A program made the translations under genes and the position numbers. Of a stretch of 48,373 nucleotides of DNA, positions 33,590 to 41,873 are shown piece after piece. This stretch comes from Yinghuangia elevatio (GTDB taxonomy: Bacteria > Actinomycetota > Actinomycetes > Streptomycetales > Streptomycetaceae): contig NZ_JBEZFP010000064.1 in NCBI RefSeq assembly GCF_040649515.1, forward strand, positions 1 through 48,373, read 5' to 3'. Each line of letters starts with the position of its first letter. Within the stretch, counting starts at the first letter, position 1. The notes under the pieces were generated by a model. The model ran no database searches. It was given only the letters and a program-made list of their open reading frames with translations, and was not told where the DNA came from.

Positions 33590-34420
33590 TCAGGTGGTGG
33601 TGAGAAAGCGCAGCACCGCGTCGGCCGTCTCCTTCGGATGTGTCAGAAGGCCGCCATGTGCGGCCCCGTCGACCTGGGCGAACTGTCCCCGCGGCAGCAG
33701 TTCGGCGGCGGCGCGCCCGGTGTGCGGCGGGAAGTACAGGTCGTGCTCGAACGCGAGCGCCAAGACGGGAGTCCTGATCTCGGTGAGCGCGGCCATGCGG
33801 TCCGGGTCGCGCAGCCACACCTGCGACGCGGCCGACTGCCCCGCCTCCCCGTCAGGCGACGCCCACACCGACTCCTGCCCGCCCAGCAGTTCGCGCCAGT
33901 TCGCCACCTGCTCGACGTCGTCGCGCAGTACAAGCGGCGGCAGCGTGCTCAACAGCGTTTGCAACGCCGCGAACTTCGGTGGCAAATAACCTGCCAGCGC
34001 GATCAGTTCCGCTTCCGCGTCGAGTACCGCGTCCACCACGCCCGTCATCGGACCGGCTCCGGCCATCAGCACCAGCGACCCGACCAAGTCCGGGCGGGTC
34101 CGGGCCAGAAGCTCCGCGGTGAAGCTGCCCAGCGAATACCCGAGCACCGCCGCGTCCCGGAACCCCACGTGGCCCATCAACCCGGCCAGATCGCCGGCCA
34201 GATCGGCCATCGCGTACGGGGCAGGCGGCGCATCAGACGGCGCCACCCCGCGCGCGGCGTACGTCACCACCTCGCAGCCCGCCACCACCAGTGCGTCGCG
34301 CAGCCCGCTGAACTCCCAGGCGACCGGCGGCATTCCCGTCCCGCCCGACAACACCACCGGACGCCCCGAGCCCACCCGTTCGAACGCGATCCGCACCCCG
34401 CCGACAACCACTGTGTCCAT
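33590..34420 (-). CDS. alpha/beta-hydrolase fold protein
   Basis: This 276-residue hydrolase has PVVLSGGTGMPPVAWEF as oxyanion loop, nucleophile Ser in VLGYSLGSFTAELLAR, the acid in LALAFEHDLYFPPHTG and His in VDGAAHGGLL. It resembles haloperoxidase- or proline-peptidase-like hydrolases. GGGGAGGG precedes the ATG. A short CCTGAC/GTCAGG inverted repeat lies 22 bases upstream and may be an operator. The substrate is unknown. Confidence 0.9.
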   Translation of the reverse strand: MDTVVVGGVRIAFERVGSGRPVVLSGGTGMPPVAWEFSGLRDALVVAGCEVVTYAARGVAPSDAPPAPYAMADLAGDLAGLMGHVGFRDAAVLGYSLGSFTAELLARTRPDLVGSLVLMAGAGPMTGVVDAVLDAEAELIALAGYLPPKFAALQTLLSTLPPLVLRDDVEQVANWRELLGGQESVWASPDGEAGQSAASQVWLRDPDRMAALTEIRTPVLALAFEHDLYFPPHTGRAAAELLPRGQFAQVDGAAHGGLLTHPKETADAVLRFLTTT

Positions 34421-34441
34421 GCGTCCCTGCCCTCCCCGTCC

Positions 34442-34458
34442 CCTGACAAAGCGTCAGG
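34442..34458. promoter_or_regulatory. short inverted repeat upstream of the hydrolase gene
   Basis: CCTGAC-AAAGC-GTCAGG has perfect six-base arms, 22 bases before the hydrolase ATG on the minus strand. It is a candidate operator. The arms are short, so the call is tentative. Confidence 0.35.
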
Positions 34459-34603
34459 CGAGCCACTGTTGGTCGGCATACGGCTCGGCAACGCCGAATG
34501 TTCCCAAGACTCATGACTTTCTGCCGTCGGCCGAGACGCCGAGTTGGCGCCTGGCACGACCCCGGGGGATGAGTGATGGCAGGCAGGCCCGTGCGGACGA
34601 CCG

Positions 34604-35179
34604 TCAGCTGGGCTTCTGCCGCATGATCCATGTGGGCAGCGGTTCGGACACCGTGTCCACGATCTCCCAGCCCGCGCGACGGTAGACCTCGACGTTGGCC
34701 GCGGTGCCGGTTTCGAGGACCGCGGGCAACCCGTCGGCGGCGGCGCGTCGCAGTCCGGCTTCCATCACGGCGTGGCCCCACCGCCGCCCGGCGTGGTCGG
34801 GATGGGTTCCCAGGACTCCGAGGTACCAATAGGGCGCGGGAGGAAGGACTTTGTGCACCGCCTCGTCGTACGCGTGGACGCGGTCGAGCACGTCGGCGGG
34901 AAGCGAGGCGGCCCACGCCGCGTCCGACGGGGGCGCGTCGTCCGTGTACGGCGGTTCCCAGATCGCCACCGAGGCGCCGTCGGCGATCGTCCAGACCGCC
35001 CCCTTGCCCACCCGCTTGTCGAAGAGGTGACCGAAGAAGGCGGCCGCGTATGCCGGGTATGTGGTTTCGTCGGGGAACAGGTAGCGCAGTACCGGATCAC
35101 CGGTGAACGCAGCCACCAGTGAGGACACGATCCGTTCGCGGTTTGCCAGAGTGGCGACGGTTATCACTGGTTCGGTCAC
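34604..35179 (-). CDS. GNAT-family N-acetyltransferase
   Basis: This 191-residue protein has the GNAT core: YWYLGVLGTHPDHAGRRWGHAVMEAGLRRAAADGLPAVLETGTAANVEVYRRAGWEIVDTV. The acetyl-CoA loop is of the R/Q-x-x-G type (AGRRWGHA) and the C-terminal strand follows NVEVYRRAGW. The GTG at 35179 was chosen because TATCGT (35193-35188, minus) ends eight bases upstream, indicating a leaderless message. A GTG at 35224 would lie inside the upstream inverted repeat. The acceptor is unknown. Confidence 0.88.
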   Translation of the reverse strand: MTEPVITVATLANRERIVSSLVAAFTGDPVLRYLFPDETTYPAYAAAFFGHLFDKRVGKGAVWTIADGASVAIWEPPYTDDAPPSDAAWAASLPADVLDRVHAYDEAVHKVLPPAPYWYLGVLGTHPDHAGRRWGHAVMEAGLRRAAADGLPAVLETGTAANVEVYRRAGWEIVDTVSEPLPTWIMRQKPS

Positions 35180-35215
35180 GGCAACGGACGATAGCTCAGC
35201 GCCTGCCGACAGGCG

Positions 35216-35253
35216 AATGACCACCGAACCCCCCCCCGCGTTCGGTGGTCATT
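35216..35253. promoter_or_regulatory. perfect 14-base inverted repeat with poly-C loop
   Basis: AATGACCACCGAAC (35216-35229) and GTTCGGTGGTCATT (35240-35253) are perfect complements around a loop of eight C and GC. A second short hairpin (CGCCTG/CAGGCG, 35200-35215) adjoins it. The pair lies between two divergent genes, so a regulatory or attenuation role is possible. Confidence 0.55.
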
Positions 35254-35391
35254 GCGCGCGTGGCCGGGAGGCAGCGGGCGGCGCATCTCCGAAGTGATCT
35301 CCGGGAAAACCCTGGTGCCGCGTCGTCGCGGCAACCTGGGGCGCGGGGCAGGCGTCCACCCCCTGACGGGCAATCATGTGGGGGAGAGGCA

Positions 35392-36015
35392 ATGGGAATT
35401 CGCATCAGGGGCCGCCGGGCGGGTTGGGTGGCCGCGTCGGCCGGTGCCGTGGCCGCGTTGGCGGTAGCGGCTGCTCCGGCCACGGCGCAGGCTGCCGAAA
35501 CGCAGCAGAGTGTGCCGACTTCGACGACCTTTCAGCGCGGCCACGCGCTGGCCTGCGAGGGCACTGTCGGCGGGGTGTCGGTCACGGTCGACCTGTACGA
35601 GAACTCGGTGCACGGCGCGCACGCCGGCATCTTCGTCGAGACGGCCGAGGGCGCGTACCGGGGTGGCTTCGGACCACAGGACACACGGATGTTCCGGCAC
35701 GGCCGCGTGAGCGCGCAGATCGCCCTCGAACCGGCCGAAGAGGACGGGGTGGCGCGGTCGCCGATTGCGGCGGGCGCGGTGGCCGACGTCGGCGGTACCT
35801 ACGCACGCACCGGACGGCCGGAACGGGTGCACGAGGAGATCGAGGACGCCGGGCAGCTCATCGTCACCGACGGGCTCAACCAGCGGCTGCGTACGGATGT
35901 TTCGGTGTCCGTGCTCGGACGCGACGTGCCGCTGTCGTGCGGGACGGCGTTCGCGTTCGACCTCCTGGTCCGGGCGTATCCGGCGGGGTCCGGAGGCAAC
36001 TCGGCGTCGGCGTAG
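35392..36015 (+). CDS. secreted hypothetical protein
   Basis: This 207-residue protein has a clear signal peptide: RIRGRRAGWVAASAGAVAALAVAAAPATAQA with cleavage before AETQQS. The mature part has two cysteines (ALACEGTVGG and PLSCGTAFAF) that could form one disulfide, and beta-strand-rich segments (VSVTVDLYENSVHGAHAGIFVET). No family was recognised. GGGGGAGAGG precedes the ATG. An extracellular or wall-bound role is likely, the function unknown. Confidence 0.82.
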   Translation: MGIRIRGRRAGWVAASAGAVAALAVAAAPATAQAAETQQSVPTSTTFQRGHALACEGTVGGVSVTVDLYENSVHGAHAGIFVETAEGAYRGGFGPQDTRMFRHGRVSAQIALEPAEEDGVARSPIAAGAVADVGGTYARTGRPERVHEEIEDAGQLIVTDGLNQRLRTDVSVSVLGRDVPLSCGTAFAFDLLVRAYPAGSGGNSASA

Positions 36016-36068
36016 CCGTGTCGGTGACATCAGGCGCGCCCGGGGTCGGCCTAAGGACCCTGGGACTG

Positions 36069-36113
36069 AGGTGAGCTGAGCAGAGGTGAGCTGAGCAGAG
36101 ATGAGGTGAGGCA
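36069..36113. repeat. 15-base tandem repeat after the secreted protein gene
   Basis: Two exact copies of AGGTGAGCTGAGCAG (36069 and 36084) are followed by a third decayed copy up to about 36113. This lies in the 160-base gap between convergent genes. Confidence 0.8.
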
Positions 36114-36176
36114 AGTGAGGTGCTGCCGCCGCAAGATGGCGCGCAGCACCTCCGCCCGTCGTCGGAGAGCCGTGCC

Positions 36177-37016
36177 TCAGGGGGCGCGGAAGCGCGTACG
36201 CAGGGTGCCGATCCCCTCGACCCGGCTGACCAGTTCGTCGTCTGGTGTGAGGTAGCGCGGAGGCGTCATGCGGTTTCCGACTCCGGCCGGCGTCCCGGTG
36301 AAGACGAGGTCGCCGGGAAGGAGCGGGCAGACCGCCGAGATCCGCGCGACGAGGTCGGCTACCGGGAAGATCATCTCCTTGGTGCGGGCCTGCTGGACCA
36401 TGGCGCCGTTCACCAGCCCGGTGATCTCCAGGTCGTCCGGATCGGCGAACTCGTCGGGGGTGACCAGCACCGGGCCGGTCGGACCGAAGCCCGGGAAGGA
36501 CTTCGCGAGCGAGAACTGCGGTGGTGTGCCCAGCATTTGCGTCCGGCGTTCGGACAGGTCCTGGCCCACGGTCAGCCCGGCGACGTGGCGCCAGGCGTCG
36601 GCCGCGGCGATGCGGTGTCCGCCGACCCCGACTACGGCGACGAGTTCGACCTCCCAGTCCACCCGGTCGCCGGGCAGTTCCACCGTCGTCTCCGGCCCGG
36701 TGACGCAGGTCGGATACTTGGTGAACACCAACGGCTCGGCGGGAGGCCGGTATCCGGCCTCGGCCGCGTGCGGCGGGTAGTTCAGTGCCACGGCGAAGAC
36801 CTGGCGCGGGCGCGGCGACGGCGCGTCGAGACGGGCGGCCTCGAAGGGGGTAGGTGGCGGCAGGCGGGCCGTCGCGGCCCAGCGTACGAACGCCGCCCAG
36901 TCGGCGAGCAGCGCCATCGGGTCGGGGCCGAAACGGTCGGAACTCGCTCCGGCGATATCGACCGCGCCGCCGTCCACCACCAGGACCGCGCGGTCGGCGA
37001 GGTTGGCAAGGCGCAC
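36177..37016 (-). CDS. fumarylacetoacetate hydrolase (FAH) family protein 1
   Basis: This 279-residue protein has the FAH fold: QVFAVALNYPPHAAEAG, metal-site glutamates in VDWEVELVAVVG, GLTVGQDLSERRTQ, KSFPGFGPTGPVLVTPDE, and TGTPAGVGNRMTPPRYL. FAH enzymes hydrolyse C-C bonds of acylpyruvates or related keto-acids using Mg or Ca. It starts with a GTG four bases after the stop of the other FAH gene, so they are in one operon. N-terminal residues (RLANLADRAVLVVDGG) form the usual extra domain. Confidence 0.93.
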   Translation of the reverse strand: MRLANLADRAVLVVDGGAVDIAGASSDRFGPDPMALLADWAAFVRWAATARLPPPTPFEAARLDAPSPRPRQVFAVALNYPPHAAEAGYRPPAEPLVFTKYPTCVTGPETTVELPGDRVDWEVELVAVVGVGGHRIAAADAWRHVAGLTVGQDLSERRTQMLGTPPQFSLAKSFPGFGPTGPVLVTPDEFADPDDLEITGLVNGAMVQQARTKEMIFPVADLVARISAVCPLLPGDLVFTGTPAGVGNRMTPPRYLTPDDELVSRVEGIGTLRTRFRAP

Positions 37017-37020
37017 GGCT

Positions 37021-37980
37021 TCACCACCGCCACTGGTCGGCGGACGGGGGCTCGGCACCGTACGCGTCGCGCCACGACACCACCGGGTTCCGCAGCACGC
37101 CGAGATGCTCGATCTCGGCCTCCACCACGTCGCCCGGCTTGAGGTAGTTGGCGAACGGGTCGCTCGTACCGGCCGCGACACCCGCGACGGTGCCGGTGGT
37201 GATGATGTCGCCTGCGCTGTAGATCTGCGGGGAGTGGTACGCGACGAGCTGCGGGATCGACACCTGCATCCGGCTCGTGTTGGACTTCTGCCGAACCTGG
37301 CCGTTCACGCGCAGCTCCATGTCGAGGTCGTGCGGGTCGTCGACCTCGTCCGCGGTGAGGATGTACGGCCCGATCGGACAGAAGGTGTCGATGGCCTTCG
37401 AGAAGGAGAACACGCCCGACTCCATCTCGCGGCGCTGGATGTCGCGTGCGGTGATGTCGTTGAACACCAGGTAGCCCGCGATGTGCTCGGCGGCTTGGTC
37501 GGCGGAGAAGAACTTTCCGGGTTTGCCGATCACGACGGCGAGTTCGAGCTCGTAGTCGAGTTCGTCGGTCAGGTGTTCCGGGCGGACGATCGGATCGTCG
37601 GGCCCCACAATCGCGTCGACGTTCTGGAAGAACACGATGCCCTTGTTGACCGGATGGGACCAGTTCACCCGGGCCAGGTCGTCGTGGTGCTCGCGGAAGT
37701 TGCCGGCCGTGTGGAAGAACTTCTTCGGCACGATCGGCGCGCGCAGCCGTACGTCGGCCTGCCGGTGGCGGCGCCCGGTCTCCGGCACTTTCCCACCGCG
37801 CTCGAAGAATTGGCGGGTTGTGGCGGTGTCCAGTTCCACGACGACATCGTCGGTCAGATACCCGACAAGTCCCTTGCCGTGCGCGGTGCCTGACGCCATG
37901 CCCGACGCCATGTCCGACGTCGTCTCTGACGTCGTGTCTGACGCCGCGTCGGATACGGCGTCGAAGGTCACGAGCTTCAT
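37021..37980 (-). CDS. FAH family protein 2 with expanded N-terminal repeat
   Basis: This 319-residue FAH protein opens MKLVTF, then carries a (D-x-x-S)6 insert at residues 7-30, then GKGLVGYLTDDVVVEL. The core is intact: FHTAGNFREHHDD, LDYELELAVVIGKPGKF with the metal glutamates, FNDITARDIQRREM, FCPIGPYILTADEVDDP and TGTVAGVAAGTSDP. It resembles 2-keto-4-pentenoate hydratase / fumarylpyruvate hydrolase-type proteins. The insert is encoded by a 72-base tandem repeat and is absent from the family as I know it. The ATG overlaps the CMD gene stop by ATGA. Confidence 0.93.
   Translation of the reverse strand: MKLVTFDAVSDAASDTTSETTSDMASGMASGTAHGKGLVGYLTDDVVVELDTATTRQFFERGGKVPETGRRHRQADVRLRAPIVPKKFFHTAGNFREHHDDLARVNWSHPVNKGIVFFQNVDAIVGPDDPIVRPEHLTDELDYELELAVVIGKPGKFFSADQAAEHIAGYLVFNDITARDIQRREMESGVFSFSKAIDTFCPIGPYILTADEVDDPHDLDMELRVNGQVRQKSNTSRMQVSIPQLVAYHSPQIYSAGDIITTGTVAGVAAGTSDPFANYLKPGDVVEAEIEHLGVLRNPVVSWRDAYGAEPPSADQWRW
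37891..37962. repeat. six 12-base tandem repeats inside FAH 2
   Basis: Six consecutive 12-base units (37891, 37903, 37915, 37927, 37939, 37951) of the type TGACGCCGCGTC, in frame with FAH 2, encode DAVS-DAAS-DTTS-ETTS-DMAS-GMAS on the minus strand. The unit length is a multiple of three, so it can expand without breaking the gene. Confidence 0.85.
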
Positions 37981-38558
37981 CGGGGGCCGTCCTCTCCGGG
38001 GGCGGTGACGCGGAAGGCGCGCATTTGGAGCGCGAGCGTCGCGTAATAGCCGACCAGCGTGGTCAGTTCGAACACCGTGCGATCGTCGAGCACCGAAACG
38101 GCACCGGCGTACGTGTCGTCGTCGGCGTCCCCCTCGCGCAGTAGGGCCAACACCAGTCGCAGGGCCGCGTGTTCGGTGGCGTCGGCCAGCTCGGGGATTT
38201 GCCCGCCGCGCAGTGCGCTCAGTTGCTCGTCGGTGACTCGGTAGGCCCGTGCGACCGGCTCGTGGGCGTAGCGCTCGAACGCGCAGTCCCAGTGGGCCGC
38301 AACCGCGAGGATCGCGAGTTCGCGGACGCGCGGGCTCAGTGTCGTGGCGTACCGCACCGCGGCGCCGAGCCCTTGCAGTGCGGTGCCGAGCGGCGGCGCG
38401 AGGAGCATCGCGTTGAAGGGGCCTGCCAGGCGGCCCGTCTCGTCGGTCAGCGCGAACCCGGACGGGTCGGCGGCGCGCGGGACGCCGGTGATGGTGTCGT
38501 ACAGCTCGCGCTGCGGCTCGTCCAGCCCGCCCGGGTCGAAAAGCGGCAATCTGCTCAT
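37977..38558 (-). CDS. carboxymuconolactone decarboxylase (CMD) family protein
   Basis: This 193-residue protein has the CMD/AhpD helical core: LYDTITGVPR, GPFNAMLLAPPLGTALQGLGAAVRYATTLSPRVRELAILAVAAHWDCAFERYAHEPVARA and VFELTTLVGYYATLALQMRAF. The AhpD-type CxxC pair is replaced by a WDCAFERYAH arrangement, so it is probably a lactone decarboxylase-like enzyme rather than a peroxidase. It is first in a coupled operon with two FAH genes. The start at MSRLPLF follows the usual CMD N-terminus. The divergent SDR gene begins 233 bases away. Confidence 0.9.
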   Translation of the reverse strand: MSRLPLFDPGGLDEPQRELYDTITGVPRAADPSGFALTDETGRLAGPFNAMLLAPPLGTALQGLGAAVRYATTLSPRVRELAILAVAAHWDCAFERYAHEPVARAYRVTDEQLSALRGGQIPELADATEHAALRLVLALLREGDADDDTYAGAVSVLDDRTVFELTTLVGYYATLALQMRAFRVTAPGEDGPR

Positions 38559-38729
38559 CGGCCCAGCACACCGGAGCGGGGCCGCACTCCGTAACCGCCT
38601 TGCCATTCAATGAAAACCGCGTTCCGACCGTCCTTCGGGCGGGCCTACCGTCGGCGTGGCCGGTGGATCGGTGGATCGGTGGGCAGGTGCACCGCGCCGG
38701 CAAGTAGAGACCGCCGTACGCAGCCGGCA

Positions 38730-38777
38730 ACGGCTGACGACGCGGCTGACGACACGGCGGACGAAACGGCTGACGAC
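38730..38777. repeat. four 12-base tandem repeats before the SDR gene
   Basis: ACGGCTGACGAC-type units at 38730, 38742, 38754 and 38766 lie directly before the ribosome binding region of the SDR gene. They differ by at most three bases. The unit resembles that inside FAH 2 (GAC-rich, 12 bases) but is not the same. Confidence 0.8.
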
Positions 38778-38791
38778 GGCGAGGTGTTGCG

Positions 38792-39538
38792 GTGACGGAC
38801 TGGCTGGGCTTGCGGGGCCGCAAAGCGTTGGTGGCAGGCGCCGGGGGTATAGGCGCGGCCGCCGCGGCCGGCCTCGCGCAGGCCGGCGCTCGCGTGGTCG
38901 TCGCTGACGTCGACGAACAGCGGCTCAAGGCCCTCACCGAGGACACTCCCGCGATCACTCCGCTCGCCGCGGACCTTGCGACTGCGGACGGTTGCCGTGC
39001 CTGCGTCGGCGAGGCGGCGTCGATCTTGGGAGGACTCGACATCTTCGTGCACGCCGTCGGCGTCAACGACCGGCGTCCGGTGCTGGAGACGCCCGACGAG
39101 GTGTGGCGCGACATCGTCGGCATCAACCTCGACAGCGCGTTCTGGACCGGCAAAGCCGTGGGGGAGCAGATGGTCGACGCGGGCTACGGCCGCATCGTCT
39201 ACCTGTCGTCGGTGTCCGGACTGCTCGCCCACGAGCACCATGCGCCGTACGCGGCCACCAAGGGCGGTGTGAACCAGCTGTGCCGCGTCATGGCCCGCGA
39301 GTGGGCGGCCTCGGGCGTCACGGTCAACGCGGTCGCCCCCGGCTACACCGAGACGGGCCTGACCCGCGGGCATCTGGACCGGGACGGCGTCCGCGCATCC
39401 CTGACCTCCCTCGTCCCGGCCGGGCGCCTCGGAACCGTCGACGACCTGGTCGGCCCGATCTTGTTCCTGTGCTCCGCGCAGGCGTCGTTCGTCACCGGCC
39501 ATGTCCTGTACGCGGACGGCGGGCGCACCCTCGTCTGA
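38792..39538 (+). CDS. SDR-family oxidoreductase
   Basis: This 248-residue classical SDR has AGAGGIGAAAAAGLAQAGARVVVADVDE (cofactor site with an Asp favouring NAD), HAVGVNDRRPVLE, Ser in IVYLSSVSG, and YAATK in HAPYAATKGGVNQLCRVM, so the catalytic triad is complete. The C-terminal VTGHVLYADGG is typical. It probably oxidises an alcohol. The start is the GTG at 38792 preceded by GAGG. It is divergent from the CMD-FAH operon and followed by a second SDR. Confidence 0.92.
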   Translation: MTDWLGLRGRKALVAGAGGIGAAAAAGLAQAGARVVVADVDEQRLKALTEDTPAITPLAADLATADGCRACVGEAASILGGLDIFVHAVGVNDRRPVLETPDEVWRDIVGINLDSAFWTGKAVGEQMVDAGYGRIVYLSSVSGLLAHEHHAPYAATKGGVNQLCRVMAREWAASGVTVNAVAPGYTETGLTRGHLDRDGVRASLTSLVPAGRLGTVDDLVGPILFLCSAQASFVTGHVLYADGGRTLV

Positions 39539-39560
39539 CCTGACCTGACCTGACTTGACC
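39536..39560. repeat. five 5-base tandem repeats overlapping the SDR stop
   Basis: Five units of TGACC (one TGACT) start with the TGA stop of the SDR gene. The stop is therefore repeated at the same spacing in the next frames. Confidence 0.75.
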
Positions 39561-39645
39561 TCTGCCCTCCGACCTCGACTTCCATGGGCGCATCCGCCCC
39601 CAACCCGCCTGCTTCCCGCCCCACCGCACGTCCCGAGGAGAAAAC

Positions 39646-40422
39646 GTGGCAGTCCCCCAGCGTTTCGACGGCCGGACCGTCCTGGTCACCGGTGCCGGAA
39701 CCGGCTTCGGTGCGGAGATCGCCGTACGCGCGGCCCAGGAAGGCGCCGACGTCGCCGTGCACTACCGCAGTTCGCGCGCGGGGGCGGAGCGGACGGCGGC
39801 GCGGATCGAGGAAACCGGCCGCAAGGCGTTCGTCGTCCAGGCCGACATCGCCGAGTGGGACCAGATCAAGCGCATGGCCGACGAGGTGTGGGAGCACTTC
39901 GGGCACGTCGACGCGGTGGTCAACAACGTCGGTGACGTCGCCCGCGAGCAGCTGTCGTGGCGGGACATCTCCGAGGAGTCCATCGACCACGTCCTCGCCG
40001 TGGACGTGAAGGGCACGATGCTCTGCACCCACGAGTTCGGTGTGCGGCTCCTGGACCAGGGTGGCGGGGCCATCGTCAACATCGGCTCGACGGTCGTCGT
40101 GCGCGGCAGTGCCCGGGCGCCGCAGTACGCGGCGGCCAAATACGGCGTCATCGGTCTCACCAAGTCGTACGCGCACGCCCTCGCACCTACCGTGCGCGTC
40201 AACGTCTTTGCACCCGGGTTCATCGAGACCGAGGCGACCCTTGGCCGCCAGGACTGGCAGTCCGGCCGGGGCGAGCAACTGCGGGCGAATACGCCGCTGG
40301 GACGCATCCCCGGTCCCGAAGAACTGGCGGGCGCCGCGCTGTTCCTGGCCACCGACGACGCCGCGCATGTCACCGGCGGATTCCTCGTCGCCGACGGCGG
40401 CTACAACATGGTCGGCGCCTGA
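39646..40422 (+). CDS. SDR-family oxidoreductase (FabG-like)
   Basis: This 258-residue SDR has VTGAGTGFGAEIAVRAAQEGADVAVHYRSSRA (the Arg-rich pattern favouring NADP), NNVGDVAREQLSWRDIS, GSTVVVRG (catalytic Ser) and YAAAKYGVIGLTKSYA (Tyr and Lys present). FAPGFIETEATLG and VADGGYN complete the match. It follows the first SDR on the same strand and probably acts in the same pathway. GAGGAG precedes the GTG start. Confidence 0.92.
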   Translation: MAVPQRFDGRTVLVTGAGTGFGAEIAVRAAQEGADVAVHYRSSRAGAERTAARIEETGRKAFVVQADIAEWDQIKRMADEVWEHFGHVDAVVNNVGDVAREQLSWRDISEESIDHVLAVDVKGTMLCTHEFGVRLLDQGGGAIVNIGSTVVVRGSARAPQYAAAKYGVIGLTKSYAHALAPTVRVNVFAPGFIETEATLGRQDWQSGRGEQLRANTPLGRIPGPEELAGAALFLATDDAAHVTGGFLVADGGYNMVGA

Positions 40423-40510
40423 TCCCGACCGCCGACACCCAAGTGCTTGAGGACCGGAGCATCCAAGCGCCGGAGCACCCAAACGCCGAAGCACCAAGCC
40501 CCTAGGCACT

Positions 40511-40542
40511 CAAGCACCCAAGCACCCAAGCACCCAAGCACC
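40511..40542. repeat. four 8-base tandem repeats before the amidohydrolase gene
   Basis: Four exact copies of CAAGCACC lie 36 bases before the amidohydrolase start. A longer stretch upstream (about 40432-40510) carries decayed versions of the same motif. Confidence 0.8.
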
Positions 40543-40577
40543 AGTACCACCTGACGCGCATCGGGAGGACAACTGCC

Positions 40578-41873
40578 ATGGATGACAGCGCGATCGAAGG
40601 CCGCGTGCGGTTCGTCGGCGGCCTCGTGTTCGACGGTTCGGGAGCGCCGAGCGTGCCGGGCGAGGTCGTGGTGCGCGGCGACCGGATCGAGAGTGTGCGC
40701 ATCGGGACCCGCACCGAACCCGAGCCGGGCGACCGCGTCGTGGACTGCCGGGGCGCCACGGTCATGCCCGGCATGATCGAGTCACACGCGCACCTCACCT
40801 TCCCCTCGGCCGTCGGTCACCTCGACCCGTCCTTCAACCCGCCGATGGACGTCAGCTTCTTCCACCACATGCCGACACCCGACGAGCACCTGGCGATCGC
40901 CGAACGCAACGCCCGCATCCTGCTCGACCACGGCTTCACCGGCGCCTACTCGGCCGGCTCGCTGACGCCCGTCCCCACCGAGGTACGCCTGCGCGACCGC
41001 ATCGCGGCCGGGAAGGTCCCGGGTCCGCGCATGCGCGCGGCCTCCTTCGAACGCGACAACAACCCGGTGCGCATGGGGCCTGACGGTCCGGCACCGCAGG
41101 CCACCGGTCCGGACGCGGTACGGGAGTTCGTCCGGGAACAGGCCCGAATCGGCTTCGACAGCGTCAAGTTCCTGCTCAGCAACGACGACGTCTTCTTCGT
41201 CGGCGGCTCGATGGTCACGCAGTACGGCCCCGACGAGGCCGCCGCCGCGGGCGCTCAGGCCCGCGAGTCGCACGTATGGCTCAACTGCCATGCCCAGTCG
41301 CCCGATTCGATCAAACTTGCGGTCCGCAACGGGTTCCGTTCGATCTACCACTGCTCCTACGCCGACGCCGAGGCGATCGATCTGCTGGAGGAGCACAGGG
41401 AGTCGGTCTTCCTTTCGCCCGCCGTCGGCGTCATGTGGGCGAACGTCCACGAGGGCGCCGAGTTCGGGATCGACGAAGCCATGGCCGCAAAGATGGGCTC
41501 GATCGCGTCCCTCGACGCGATGACCAGGCTCTACCCGGAGCTGCGCAAGCGCGGCCTGCGTGTGTTGCCGGGCGGCGACTACGGGTTCCCCAACAACCCG
41601 ATCGGGCGGAACGCACGCGACCTGGAACTGTTCGTGTCATTGTTCGAGCACACTCCGGCGGAGGCCCTGCGCGCGGCGACCTTCTACGGCGGACTGCTCC
41701 TCGACATGCCGGTCGGCCTGCTGACTCCCGGCTACCTCGCCGACGTCGTCGTGGTTCGCGGTGACCCGACGAAGGACATCGCCCTCGTGCAGGACCCGGA
41801 CAACTTCCTCGCGATCATGCGCGACGGCCGGTTCCACAAGATCACCGAGTCGCTGCCGAGCGAGGCCCGGTGA
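40578..41873 (+). CDS. amidohydrolase superfamily protein (imidazolonepropionase-like)
   Basis: This 431-residue protein has the composite beta-sandwich/TIM-barrel layout. The N-terminal part VRFVGGLVFDGSGAPSVPGEVVVRGDRIESV is followed by the metal pair HxH in MIESHAHLTFP, further His in WLNCHAQSPDS and SIYHCSYADAE, and the Asp in LPGGDYGFPNNP. Enzymes of this type hydrolyse cyclic amides or ring substrates using one or two metals. The gene is preceded by GGGAGG and overlaps the next gene by GTGA. It belongs to the catabolic block. Confidence 0.92.
   Translation: MDDSAIEGRVRFVGGLVFDGSGAPSVPGEVVVRGDRIESVRIGTRTEPEPGDRVVDCRGATVMPGMIESHAHLTFPSAVGHLDPSFNPPMDVSFFHHMPTPDEHLAIAERNARILLDHGFTGAYSAGSLTPVPTEVRLRDRIAAGKVPGPRMRAASFERDNNPVRMGPDGPAPQATGPDAVREFVREQARIGFDSVKFLLSNDDVFFVGGSMVTQYGPDEAAAAGAQARESHVWLNCHAQSPDSIKLAVRNGFRSIYHCSYADAEAIDLLEEHRESVFLSPAVGVMWANVHEGAEFGIDEAMAAKMGSIASLDAMTRLYPELRKRGLRVLPGGDYGFPNNPIGRNARDLELFVSLFEHTPAEALRAATFYGGLLLDMPVGLLTPGYLADVVVVRGDPTKDIALVQDPDNFLAIMRDGRFHKITESLPSEAR

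Noticed and set aside
40436..40542. Repeated CAAGCACC motif considered as a CRISPR or iteron array
   Set aside because: The units are directly adjacent without spacers and only eight bases long. No cas or rep gene is nearby. It is an ordinary tandem repeat.
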